A stretch of 48,678 nt of DNA from positions 1 through 48,678 of the forward strand of contig JAUCBJ010007610.1 of NCBI GenBank assembly GCA_032718475.1, in the 5' to 3' direction. Positions 11,656 through 21,710 of this stretch are shown here, piece by piece (the first letter of the stretch is position 1; each line of letters starts with the position of its first letter). The translations under genes were made by a program, and so were the position numbers. Source of the DNA: Nemertoderma westbladi. Lineage: Eukaryota > Xenacoelomorpha > Nemertodermatida > Nemertodermatidae. The notes beneath the pieces were generated by a model. It did no database searches. It was given only the letters and a program-made list of their open reading frames with translations, and was not told the DNA's origin.

Positions 11656-12043
11656 AAGTGCTGTTCAACTAGTTAAGTTAACATTTAAAAGAAAATAGTT
11701 GAATTTCAACTAAAATGTAACTAATTTGAGAAAGCTGAAAGCAGTTTCCCAGGAATGCAGGAATGAGGTTTGTTTGATTGATTGACAGGTTTTCTATGTC
11801 CCCTTGTCCTTTGAAAGTTCTGAACCATCTTGTCGACCCACTTTCTAATCAATAACAAATAATAACACCCATTATTGTTAAGTTAACATACATGTAGTGC
11901 TAATCATATGAAAATTATATTCAATATAGTTTGTGAGGTGTTGCGAACCAACCGTTGCTATGGTTACCTGAAATATTAAAATTTTGGTATTTAGTTATTT
12001 GGGTTTAGTTAATTTATCACTACAAAATTAGTTGAACAGCACT
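11656..12043. mobile_element. hAT-like MITE (non-autonomous DNA transposon)
   Basis: The left end AAGTGCTGTTCAACTAGTT is the near-perfect inverse of the right end (AATTAGTTGAACAGCACT at about 12026-12043). Flanks GTTAGGCC (11648-11655) and GGTAGGCC (12044-12051) match at 7 of 8 positions, consistent with the 8 bp duplication typical of hAT. The CAGTGCTGTTCAACT-style terminus also fits hAT in general form. The 388 bp interior is AT-rich and non-coding, so it would depend on transposase from elsewhere. The exact first base is ambiguous by one. Confidence 0.55.
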
Positions 12044-12052
12044 GGTAGGCCC

Positions 12053-12090
12053 TCCGATAATTACTTGTTCAGCTAATAAGTTGTCGGAGA
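12053..12090. repeat. Imperfect 38 bp palindrome
   Basis: It starts CTCCGA and ends TCGGAG, with partial pairing through the middle. It lies between the MITE and the BEL LTR. Function unknown. Confidence 0.35.
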
Positions 12091-12132
12091 TTATCTCTAC
12101 TGGGTCTCTACCAACAAAAGGCCCAATAATCG

Positions 12133-12566
12133 CGAAAATAATCGCCAGGTTGTCGACCGAACTTTCTAATTTATCTGTACCCATTTTTGGGATCGAAACG
12201 TAATCTGCTGTCTTGCAGCACTCTGTCCAACCTCCCTCTAGCGGGAAGGTTGGCAGGCCCTCTTAGGATCGAAACGTAACTAACTGGCCACTCAGCAGTC
12301 TCCTTGGCTACCCAATCAGGACGCTTCCTGGGAAGGTATTTAAGGAGCTGCTCGCCACTTTTCCTTCACTTCCAAGTCGACAACCCTTTCCTTGTGCAAA
12401 CCCCTGCTTCAAAGTTTAGTGATTTAATTGTTTCCTCTTCTATTTCCTTATTATTTATTGAATTATTAAAAATAAACTCAGTTATCGCTTTTACTCAAAA
12501 TCAACTTTTGCCACCTTCACCTTAAGAAATATCTTCTACCTCTACTTTGGGAGCCGACACACAGTT
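12133..12566 (+). repeat. 5-prime LTR of the BEL/Pao element
   Basis: It aligns with 19696-20128. The start is CGAAAATAATCGCC, where the 3-prime LTR has TGTAAATAATCGCC, so the canonical TG is mutated or lost here. Shared sequence runs to GCCGACACACAGTT. It contains two short copies of GATCGAAACGTAA (near 12191 and 12268), a CCAAT box, a TATA-like TATTTAAG and a polyadenylation signal AATAAA at 12471-12476. Confidence 0.85.
12312..12344 (+). promoter_or_regulatory. LTR core promoter: CCAAT box and TATTTAAG
   Basis: CCAAT at 12312-12316 and TATTTAAG at 12337-12344 are correctly ordered, with AATAAA about 130 bp downstream. This matches a U3-R layout with a start site expected near 12370. The 3-prime LTR keeps both elements (TATTTAAG at 19900-19907). 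Confidence 0.55.
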
Positions 12567-14982
12567 ACACAGCCGACACACAGCGGCCACCAAAGAACTT
12601 TTCTCTCGGTTTGGTCAACCAAACGTTTTGATTGCTCTGTACAGCCAGAGGATTGTCAACGCCCCTGCAGTCACTAGTGATAACCCGGATCAACTCCGTA
12701 TTCTGGTCGACACCTTCTCTGCCTCCATCAGAGAGATGGAGTCTCTATTCGAGGACGTGGAGACGACTGGGCTCAATGTGGAGCAAGCCCCACGTGCCTT
12801 CTCCACGAAATTAGCTGGACTCCTCTTGGCTCCACAGCCTATGTCCAAGCTTCCGAAGATGATTGTATTGGAATGGAATCACCGGAACACCGAACCTACC
12901 GGTCGTCACAACCTCGAGGCATTGCTCAACTTCCTCAAGACTGAGCTGGAGGGCCTCGAGGCCTACAGACGCTCTGGAGTGCCGTCCAAGCGTCCTGACC
13001 CTCAACCCCCATCTACCAACACTCGACAAATCCAGAAACCCTCAGTCACCTTCTCTGCTAAAACTCCGATGCCTCCTCGGATCAAAGACCTCCCTAGCGG
13101 TCAGCGGCTCGCAGCAGTGAGGTCACAACGACTCTGCAGCAACTGCCTGGCTGGTGGCCATATCGTGTCCATCTGCCCACAACCTTCCAGCTGCAGGGTG
13201 TGTCCTCTAAAACACCACGGGTTGCTCCATATGGAGCTCACTTCCCCCTCTGGGGGACCTTATAGGGTCGGCTCGTCCTCTACCTCTGATGGGCGTCGTC
13301 CGGCTGCCTCTTCTAATCCTCACCTGGATCCCTCGGTTCCAGAGTTTAGACCTCCTGCCAGGACTACGGTGGCCTGTCGAAGGCCAGACGTGGCACACTT
13401 GCAGACCGCCGTGGTGACCGCTAGCGACCCCTGCCAAACTGCCTCAAGAAAGATCAGTCTCCTCCTAGACACCGGGTCTGAGGAGTCCTACATACCCTCC
13501 AAACTCGCCAACTACCTCGAGCTGCCAGTTCGAGACAGAGCCTCATTTGCTTCTGAGGCTTTCGGTGGCATTGTCTCACCGACTCAGGATCATTGTCAGG
13601 TGGACCTCCTCCTTAGCAAGAGAACCTCATCCCATGGCGTCCGGGCCTGGGTGGTGGACACTATCTGCTCCCCCCTGGGCCCACAAAACCTTAGATCCAC
13701 CGACTGGATCACCATCGACCTGGCAGACCCTGACCCTTCAGCGGTTCGGCCCACAAACTTCCTCCTCGGCGCCGACCTCCTCCCTCGCGTCCTCCTTGCT
13801 GGGATGATCACTGAAGGTGGGGTCATGGCCCAGAATACGATCTTTGGGTGGACCCTCCTTGGCAGTCGCACATCTGCCACACCCAGTCTCTCCCGAGCCT
13901 TCCGTGTGTGTACCAGGAGCCTGGACATCCTGTGGGACCTGGAGACCATCGGGATAGACCACAAATCAGATGATGAAGGTTCAGACTCCTTCATCAAACC
14001 TCGTCTCGTTCATGGATGGTTCGAGATCGACCTCCCTTGGATCGACGTCCGCAGACCATCTTCCAACTACGGCGGAGTCCCCTCGCTCCGGCTGAGACCC
14101 CATCATCTTGAGGCACTCAAACAGCTCGAGTCACTGGGGTACATTGAGAGACTGGTCTCTTCTCCCCCCAACGCGTACTTCCCACCTCACCATGCCGTGG
14201 TCCAGCATGGAAAGACTCGGGTCGTCTTCAATGGGGCAAAGAAATCTCCTAATGGCCTCTCGATCAATGACTGTCTGAAGACGGGGCCAAATCTCCTACC
14301 ATTACTCTTCAACGTGGCTATACGTTTCAGAGTCTACCCTTGTATGGCTGTCGGGGATAGAGTGAAGGCCTTCCACCAAATCTCGATTGCAGACCACGAC
14401 CGCGACTATCTCTTCATTCGGTGGCAAGACGAGGATGGAGAGGTGTTGAGCCACTTCTTGCGCCTCCCCTTCGGCCTGAACTGCTCCCCGAGCACTATAC
14501 AATCCACTCTACGGGTTCTGTTCGGCCTACCCGAGGACTTTGCCCTTCCTCTACCAGTCCCGGACACTGACCACTCGGTCGTTCAACCCCAGGTAAGTGA
14601 CCTCTTGTTCGCTGAATCTCAGGTCAGTGAACCCTCGGTCGTCGAACTCATGGTTGATGACCCCTCAATAGTCAAACCCCTGGTCGATGACCCCTCGGCC
14701 ATCCAACCCCGGGTCATTGACCCATCGGCCATCGGCCCCTACACTCTTTCACGACTCATTGAGAGCCTCTACGGTCATTGTCGATACCCCCCTCAAGCCG
14801 CGATCGAGCTGGCCCCTTGGGAATGTTGTTCGGGTCCACCCTGGAGGATGCACAGCAGATGTCCGGGTCAATGGCCACGTACCCTCGCGCCCCCTTGCCG
14901 GACTTGTACCCCTCGAGATAGACTGACTGGCCACGTATCCTCGCGCCCCCTTGCCGGACTTGTTCCCCTCGAGATAGACTGA
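12547..14982 (+). pseudogene. Truncated BEL/Pao gag-pol: gag C-terminus, protease, partial RT
   Basis: The 811-codon open frame has no ATG at its start; it opens within the LTR edge and enters gag midway near residue 16 (FSRFGQPNVLIALYSQRIVN), so the gag N-terminus and leader are deleted. A zinc knuckle C197-x2-C200-x4-H205-x4-C210 is followed by a second Cys/His cluster, C216-x2-C219-x4-H224-x3-H228, a BEL/Pao trait. The retropepsin-like active site DTG is at 308-310. FGW lies in the linker typical of the family. RT shows motif A (Asp604 in VGDRVKAF) and PFGLNCSPS (641-649). After that the frame runs into 30 bp repeats (676-731). The catalytic Y-x-D-D motif is not readable after SRLIESLY, and the frame stops in the second minisatellite unit. 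RNase H and integrase are missing. The element class reverse-transcribes its RNA in gag particles; this copy could not. Confidence 0.85.
14572..14739 (+). repeat. 30 bp in-frame tandem repeat inside RT
   Basis: About 5.6 diverged units encode decapeptides such as PSVVELMVDD, PSIVKPLVDD and PSAIQPRVID. They sit between RT motif B and the place where the Y-x-D-D motif belongs, keeping the frame open but separating catalytic parts of the palm. Confidence 0.75.
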
Positions 14983-17900
14983 CTGGCCACGTATCCTCGC
15001 GCCCCCTTGCCGGACTTGTTCCCCTCGAGATAGACTGACTGGCCACGTATCCTCGCGCCCCCTTGCCGGACTTGTTCCCCTCGAGATAGACTGACTGGCC
15101 ACGTATCCTCGCGCCCCCTTGCCGGACTTGTTCCCCTCGAGATAGACTGACTGGCCACGTACCCTCGCGCCCCCTTGCCGGACTTGTACCCCTCGAGATA
15201 GACTGACTGGCCACGTACCCTCGCGCCCCCTTGCCGGACTTGTTCCCCTCGAGATAGACTGACTGGCCACGTACCCTCGCGCCCCCTTGCCGGACTTGTT
15301 CCCCTCGAGATAGACTGACTGGCCACGTACCCTCGCGCCCCCTTGCCGGACTTGTACCCCTCGAGATAGACTGACTGGCCACGTACCCTCGCGCCCCCTT
15401 GCCGGACTTGTTCCCCTCGAGATAGACTGACTGGCCACGTATCCTCGCGCCCCCTTGCCGGACTTGTTCCCCTCGAGATAGACTGACTGGCCACGTACCC
15501 TCGCGCCCCCTTGCCGGACTTGTTCCCCTCGAGATAGACTGACTGGCCACGTACCCTCGCGCCCCCCTGCCGGACTTGTACCCCTCGAGATAGACTGACT
15601 GGCCACGTACCCTCGCGCCCCCTTGCCGGACTTGTACCCCTCGAGATAGACTGACTGGCCACGTACCCTCGCGCCCCCTTGCCGGACTTGTTCCCCTCGA
15701 GATAGACTGACTGGCCACGTACCCTCGCGCCCCCTTGCCGGACTTGTACCCCTCGAGATAGACTGACTGGCCACGTACCCTCGCGCCCCCTTGCCGGACT
15801 TGTTCCCCTCGAGATAGACTGACTGGCCACGTACGCTCGCGCCCCCTTGCCGGACTTGTTCCCCTCGAGATAGACTGACTGGCCACGTACCCTCGCGCCC
15901 CCTTGCCGGACTTGTACCCCTCGAGATATACTGACTGGCCACGTACCCTCGCGCCCCCTTGCCGGACTTGTACCCCTCGAGATAGACTGACTGGCCACGT
16001 ACCCTCGCGCCCCCTTGCCGGACTTGTACCCCTCGAGATAGACTGACTGGCCACGTACCCTCGCGCCCCCTTGCCGGACTTGTACCCCTCGAGATAGACT
16101 GACTGGCCACGTACCCTCGCGCCCCCTTGCCGGACTTGTTCCCCTCGAGATAGACTGACTGGCCACGTACCCTCGCGCCCCCTTGCCGGACTTGTACCCC
16201 TCGAGATATACTGACTGGCCACGTACCCTCGCGCCCCCTTGCCGGACTTGTACCCCTCGAGATAGACTGACTGGCCACGTACCCTCGCGCCCCCTTGCCG
16301 GACTTGTACCCCTCGAGATATACTGACTGGCCACGTACCCTCGCGCCCCCTTGCCGGACTTGTACCCCTCGAGATAGACTGACTGGCCACGTACCCTCGC
16401 GCCCCCTTGCCGGACTTGTTCCCCTCGAGATAGACTGACTGGCCACGTACCCTCGCGCCCCCTTGCCGGACTTGTACCCCTCGAGATAGACTGACTGGCC
16501 ACGTACCCTCGCGCCCCCTTGCCGGACTTGTACCCCTCGAGATAGACTGACTGGCCACGTACCCTCGCGCCCCCTTGCCGGACTTGTACCCCTCGAGATA
16601 GACTGACTGGCCACGTACCCTCGCGCCCCCTTGCCGGACTTGTACCCCTCGAGATAGACTGACTGGCCACGTACCCTCGCGCCCCCTTGCCGGACTTGTA
16701 CCCCTCGAGATAGACTGACTGGCCACGTATCCTCGCGCCCCCTTGCCGGACTTGTTCCCCTCGAGATAGACTGACTGGCCACGTATCCTCGCGCCCCCTT
16801 GCCGGACTTGTTCCCCTCGAGATAGACTGACTGGCCACGTATCCTCGCGCCCCCTTGCCGGACTTGTTCCCCTCGAGATAGACTGACTGGCCACGTACCC
16901 TCGCGCCCCCTTGCCGGACTTGTACCCCTCGAGATAGACTGACTGGCCACGTACCCTCGCGCCCCCTTGCCGGACTTGTACCCCTCGAGATAGACTGACT
17001 GGCCACGTACCCTCGCGCCCCCTTGCCGGACTTGTTCCCCTCGAGATAGACTGACTGGCCACGTACCCTCGCGCCCCCTTGCCGGACTTGTACCCCTCGA
17101 GATAGACTGACTGGCCACGTACCCTCGCGCCCCCTTGCCGGACTTGTTCCCCTCGAGATAGACTGACTGGCCACGTACCCTCGCGCCCCCTTGCCGGACT
17201 TGTACCCCTCGAGATAGACTGACTGGCCACGTACCCTCGCGCCCCCTTGCCGGACTTGTTCCCCTCGAGATAGACTGACTGGCCACGTACCCTCGCGCCC
17301 CCTTGCCGGACTTGTTCCCCTCGAGATAGACTGACTGGCCACGTACCCTCGCGCCCCCTTGCCGGACTTGTACCCCTCGAGATAGACTGACTGGCCACGT
17401 ACCCTCGCGCCCCCTTGCCGGACTTGTACCCCTCGAGATAGACTGACTGGCCACGTACCCTCGCGCCCCCTTGCCGGACTTGTACCCCTCGAGATAGACT
17501 GACTGGCCACGTACCCTCGCGCCCCCTTGCCGGACTTGTACCCCTCGAGATAGACTGACTGGCCACGTACCCTCGCGCCCCCTTGCCGGACTTGTACCCC
17601 TCGAGATAGACTGACTGGCCACGTACCCTCGCGCCCCCTTGCCGGACTTGTACCCCTCGAGATAGACTGACTGGCCACGTACCCTCGCGCCCCCTTGCCG
17701 GACTTGTACCCCTCGAGATAGACTGACTGGCCACGTATCCTTGCGCCCCCTTGCCGGACTTGTTCCCCTCGAGATAGACTGACTGGCCACGTACCCTCGC
17801 GCCCCCTTGCCGGACTTGTACCCCTCGAGATAGACTGACTGGCCACGTACCCTCGCGCCCCCTTGCCGGACTTGTACCCCTCGAGATAGACTGACTGGCC

Positions 17901-19461
17901 ACGTACCCTCGCGCCCCCTTGCCGGACTTGTACCCCTCGAGATAGACTGACTGGCCACGTACCCTCGCGCCCCCTTGCCGGACTTGTACCCCTCGAGATA
18001 GACTGACTGGCCACGTACCCTCGCGCCCCCTTGCCGGACTTGTACCCCTCGAGATAGACTGACTGGCCACGTATCCTCGCGCCCCCTTGCCGGACTTGTT
18101 CCCCTCGAGATAGACTGACTGGCCACGTATCCTCGCGCCCCCTTGCCGGACTTGTTCCCCTCGAGATAGACTGACTGGCCACGTATCCTCGCGCCCCCTT
18201 GCCGGACTTGTTCCCCTCGAGATAGACTGACTGGCCACGTACCCTCGCGCCCCCTTGCCGGACTTGTACCCCTCGAGATAGACTGACTGGCCACGTACCC
18301 TCGCGCCCCCTTGCCGGACTTGTACCCCTCGAGATAGACTGACTGGCCACGTACCCTCGCGCCCCCTTGCCGGACTTGTTCCCCTCGAGATAGACTGACT
18401 GGCCACGTACCCTCGCGCCCCCTTGCCGGACTTGTACACCCTCGAGATAGACTGACTGGCCACGTACCCTCGCGCCCCCTTGCCGGACTTGTTCCCCTCG
18501 AGATAGACTGACTGGCCACGTACCCTCGCGCCCCCTTGCCGGACTTGTACCCCTCGAGATAGACTGACTGGCCACGTACCCTCGCGCCCCCTTGCCGGAC
18601 TTGTTCCCCTCGAGATAGACTGACTGGCCACGTACCCTCGCGCCCCCTTGCCGGACTTGTTCCCCTCGAGATAGACTGACTGGCCACGTACCCTCGCGCC
18701 CCCTTGCCGGACTTGTACCCCTCGAGATATACTGACTGGCCACGTACCCTCGCGCCCCCTTGCCGGACTTGTACCCCTCGAGATAGACTGACTGGCCACG
18801 TACCCTCGCGCCCCCTTGCCGGACTTGTACCCCTCGAGATAGACTGACTGGCCACGTACCCTCGCGCCCCCTTGCCGGACTTGTACCCCTCGAGATAGAC
18901 TGACTGGCCACGTACCCTCGCGCCCCCTTGCCGGACTTGTACCCCTCGAGATAGACTGACTGGCCACGTACCCTCGCGCCCCCTTGCCGGACTTGTACCC
19001 CTCGAGATAGACTGACTGGCCACGTACCCTCGCGCCCCCTTGCCGGACTTGTACCCCTCGAGATAGACTGACTGGCCACGTATCCTTGCGCCCCCTTGCC
19101 GGACTTGTTCCCCTCGAGATAGACTGACTGGCCACGTATCCTCGCGCCCCCTTGCCGGACTTGTTCCCCTCGAGATAGACTGACTGGCCACGTATCCTCG
19201 CGCCCCCTTGCCGGACTTGTTCCCCTCGAGATAGACTGACTGGCCACGTACCCTCGCGCCCCCTTGCCGGACTTGTACCCCTCGAGATAGACTGACTGGC
19301 CACGTACCCTCGCGCCCCCTTGCCGGACTTGTACCCCTCGAGATAGACTGACTGGCCACGTACCCTCGCGCCCCCTTGCCGGACTTGTTCCCCTCGAGAT
19401 AGACTGACTTGCGCCATCTAAGTCTATGTACAATTTCAACGCTTATATTACTCTGTCTCAC
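14749..19461 (-). other. Antisense open frames through the minisatellite (three frames, 1523-1570 codons)
   Basis: The minus strand of the 56 bp unit contains no stop in any frame. Because 56 is 2 modulo 3, each frame cycles through the same 56-residue peptide (three DNA units), with segments like SISRGTSPARGREGTWPVSL and YVASQ, QVRQGGARVRGQ, VYLEGYKSGKGAR. ORFs start at 19461, 19417 and 19439. The product would be basic, Arg/Gly/Ser-rich and low in complexity. I see no promoter, splice site or homology. The openness follows from one stop-free unit repeated, so this is most likely an artefact of the repeat rather than a gene. Confidence 0.15.
14873..19409. repeat. 56 bp minisatellite, 81 tandem copies
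   Basis: The unit starts GGCCACGTACCCTCGCGCCC and ends CTCGAGATAGACTGACT. Spacing of GGCCAC is exactly 56 bp throughout, except one 57 bp unit at 18401-18457 (an extra base in TGTACACC). Variation is concentrated at two sites: GTAC/GTAT after GGCCAC, and TTGTA/TTGTT before CCCC. Linked runs such as three GTAT-TTGTT units occur at 16721 and 18065 (24 units apart), evidence of block duplication. The unit is GC-rich and has CpG-bearing words and an XhoI-like CTCGAG, unlike the AT-rich flanks. It occupies the place of RT C-terminus, RNase H and integrase in the BEL/Pao element. Confidence 0.97.
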
Positions 19462-19695
19462 TTTATTCTATGCTGGTCTTATATTCCGTATTGAATTTAT
19501 ATTAGTATATTGTTACTTTATGTTACTTTATGTTATATGTTACTTTATCTTACTTGTATTGATGTGTAATGATTACTTAATTATTTGAGTGTCTGTATGC
19601 ACTAGTTTAAAATTGGCTTTCCTACTATTTGTTATTTCTTGTATTTTCTGTGATTATTTATCGTCCTATTTTGAGCGATCAAAATAGGAGGGGAG
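19410..19695 (+). other. BEL/Pao 3-prime untranslated region with hairpin and polypurine tract
   Basis: AT-rich sequence with several GTTACTTTAT words follows the minisatellite. CCTATTTTG (19665-19673) pairs perfectly with CAAAATAGG (19680-19688) across a 6 nt loop. The right arm forms the start of the purine run AAAATAGGAGGGGAG (19681-19695) directly before the 3-prime LTR, where plus-strand DNA priming is expected. Confidence 0.7.
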
Positions 19696-20128
19696 TGTAA
19701 ATAATCGCCAGGTTGTCGACCGAACTTTCTAATTTATCTGTACCCATTTTTGGGATCGAAACGTAATCTGCTGTCTTGCAGCACTCTGTCCAACCTCCCT
19801 CTAGCGGGAAGGTTGGCAGGCCCTATTAGGATCGAAACGTAACTAACTGGCCACTCAGCAGTCTCCTTGGCTACCCAATCAGGACGCTTCCTGAGACGGT
19901 ATTTAAGGAGCTGCTGGCCACTTTTCCTCACTTCCAAGTCGAGAACCTCTTCCTTGTGCAAACCCCTGCTTCAAAGTTTAGTGATTTAATTGTTTCCTCT
20001 TCTATTTCCTTATTATTCAATGAATTATTAAAAATAAACTCAGTTATCGCTTTCACTCAAAATCAACTTTTTCCACCTTCACCTTAAGAAATCTCTTCTA
20101 CCTCTACTTTGGGAGCCGACACACAGTT
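19696..20128 (+). repeat. 3-prime LTR of the BEL/Pao element
   Basis: It begins TGTAAATAATCGCC after the polypurine tract and matches 12133-12566 at about 97 percent. TATTTAAG is at 19900-19907 and AATAAA at 20033-20038. Shared homology ends at GCCGACACACAGTT; beyond it the two copies differ (ACACAGCC versus GCCTTCAG). The true LTR end is either at the last CA (about 20125) or a few bases on. Confidence 0.85.
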
Positions 20129-20693
20129 GCCTTCAGCAACTGGGATTCTAAAATCGAAGGACTCTGCATCTCCAACGCCCAGTTCGCCACAGGCCTAGAA
20201 CACAGCGTATTGGCGCTATATTATTATTATTATTATTATTAAAGGAAACCTGTTTATACTAAATTAAATATTTTGTCCTTTTTACTTAGCTTGGACCGTA
20301 TTCTCTTTTATAGGATAGATTAGGCCCCCCATACAGTAGGCGTATTGTTTGCTAAATGTTATTTAGTGTTTTGTCTTGGTTTGGTTTAGGTTTGGGTACA
20401 CATCGTGGTTGTCATATTGACTTTTGTGTTGTGTCTTTTGTTGTTATTTCGATGGACCTGTTGTATTTCGTTATTACTATGACCATTGTTATTGTTATAT
20501 ATATATATATTTATATTTCTCTAGAAGGTTAAGGTACATTTTATACGGTTAATATCGATAATGGAATCCAAATATTCTATTGGTTTTGCTGTGTAAACGA
20601 TATTAAATAAATGTGGGCCAATATTAAAATTTCGCGTTTCAAACTCGCTTCGCGGGAAATCGTCTAGCTCGCAAATATACCAATTTTATTGAA
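20129..20693. other. AT-rich DNA with simple repeats, no gene
   Basis: It contains (ATT)n at 20219-20241 and a short (TA)n near 20497-20510. I see no coding or RNA signal. The first 90 bases after the LTR are less AT-rich and could be element-derived sequence or flank. Confidence 0.45.
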
Positions 20694-20910
20694 TTTGGAC
20701 CATCAGAACCGAAGTTAGAGCGATTTTAGTGAAAAAATAAAAGTAATTTTTTTTGCAAAAAAATAAGAATGGTCTATATTGGATTTCGTACCCGCGAACT
20801 TAGGTTTCATTAACGTGATTGATAACCACTAGACTATGTGACCAAGTGAATTTGAAATTTTCGAGTGACTGTATTTAAACCTCAATAACTTCGGTTCTAC
20901 TGGTCCGTTT
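20694..20910. repeat. Imperfect inverted repeat bracketing a tRNA-like segment
   Basis: The arm 20694-20722 (tttggaccatcagaaccgaagtt...) and the arm 20881-20910 (...aacttcggttctactggtcc) share a perfect 12 bp core, AGAACCGAAGTT, and pair further with mismatches. The 158 bp between them holds the tRNA-like sequence described next. It could be the ends of a small element. Confidence 0.45.
20776..20846 (-). other. tRNA-like segment (possible SINE head or tRNA pseudogene)
   Basis: Read on the minus strand, TAGTCTAGTGGTTATCA (A box TAGTCTAGTGG at 20826-20836) resembles the D-arm of animal Val/Glu-type tRNAs. About 45 nt later GGTACGAAATCC (20781-20792) resembles the B box GGTTCGAATCC with one substitution and one extra base. 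The anticodon arm and acceptor stem do not pair convincingly, so it is not a working tRNA. A decayed tRNA-derived SINE head is the best reading. Confidence 0.4.
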
Positions 20911-21710
20911 GATCTGAAACTTTTTTCATTGGATAGAGGATAGATTGTAGTGTGTGAAATAGGATACAACTTGGGAAAAGACGCATGTGCACTTAGTGCA
21001 AAATGAACTTAATGTCCATGAATATGGTCCAAAATCGCAAATGTCGAGATTTATTAAATTGGATTTTTGACACTTTTAGCGACTGACACTTGATTATACA
21101 CCATCGTAGATCGGTAGAGGATAAACATAAGTTTTTTAAATAAGAACCACCATTACGATCTGCTAAAGTGCACTTATACAATTAAGTGTGCAAAAGTGCA
21201 AATTTTTTAATAAGGTCAAATTATATAGTATTGGGTTCTTTTCTTGCAGATACTTTATTTTCATAGTAATATGTTGTTTGGACCATACTGAGCGCATTAG
21301 GGATATGTGTACACATAAAATTTAACAAAAGGTTACATACATGTTGTGTTCATGACGAGATGAGTGAAAATTTATCACGTAATATAAACTAAAAAATTAA
21401 TAGTCGGGCTGGCTCTCCTCCACTTTCTTACCCAATCGAAATGTTATTGTTATAATATAATATTGGGGCGGCTTTCTCTCGTTCTATATATTTATATTTT
21501 TGTAGTTTGAGGTTAGTGAGACTCCTAATAATATCCTTTATTTCTATTCAATAGTATAATTATAAACGTTCGTTGATAGCTCATATTTCTGACTCGCTCC
21601 TCATATCTGCTTATTTTCACAGCAAACATTACGTGTATTACTTCTAATACATGTGACCAAACTACGGAAAAATGCGAAGAAGAATCATCCTACACGCGGT
21701 ACAAGTGTGT
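20911..21710. other. AT-rich spacer before the satellite, no gene
   Basis: This is low-complexity AT-rich DNA. The 62-codon minus frame at 20993-21181 has no recognisable features. Confidence 0.45.

Larger units (their letters stand above)
12133..20128 (+). mobile_element. Non-autonomous BEL/Pao LTR retrotransposon carrying a 56 bp minisatellite
   Basis: Two direct LTRs of about 433 bp flank a gag-protease-RT reading frame cut off at both ends, a 4.5 kb minisatellite array and an AT-rich 3-prime untranslated stretch ending in a polypurine tract. Protein features (tandem zinc knuckles, DTG protease, FGW motif, RT palm) place it in BEL/Pao. RT after motif B, RNase H and integrase are absent, so the copy cannot move alone. 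LTR identity is about 97 percent by eye (roughly 13 substitutions and one indel), meaning a moderately old insertion. No 5 bp target duplication is clear (aatcg before; after the 3-prime LTR the exact end is uncertain), which suggests rearrangement or boundary erosion. Confidence 0.85.

Noticed and set aside
12304-12525. 73-codon ORF in the 5-prime LTR
   Set aside because: It lies wholly within LTR promoter and R sequence, and the 3-prime LTR copy does not preserve the frame.
14873-19409. CRISPR array
   Set aside because: Units are contiguous 56 bp repeats with no unique spacers, and the setting is a eukaryotic retrotransposon.
14749-19461. Three giant minus-strand ORFs (over 1500 codons) as real genes
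   Set aside because: They consist of one 56 bp stop-free unit repeated; all frames are equally open, with no homology, promoter or splice signal. Kept only as a finding.
20126-20130. Clear 5 bp target-site duplication for the BEL element
   Set aside because: Neither GTTGC nor neighbouring 5-mers match the left flank AATCG, and the LTR ends are not sharply defined.
20776-20846. Functional tRNA gene
   Set aside because: The A box is good but the B box is altered and the acceptor and anticodon stems do not pair, so it is called only tRNA-like.
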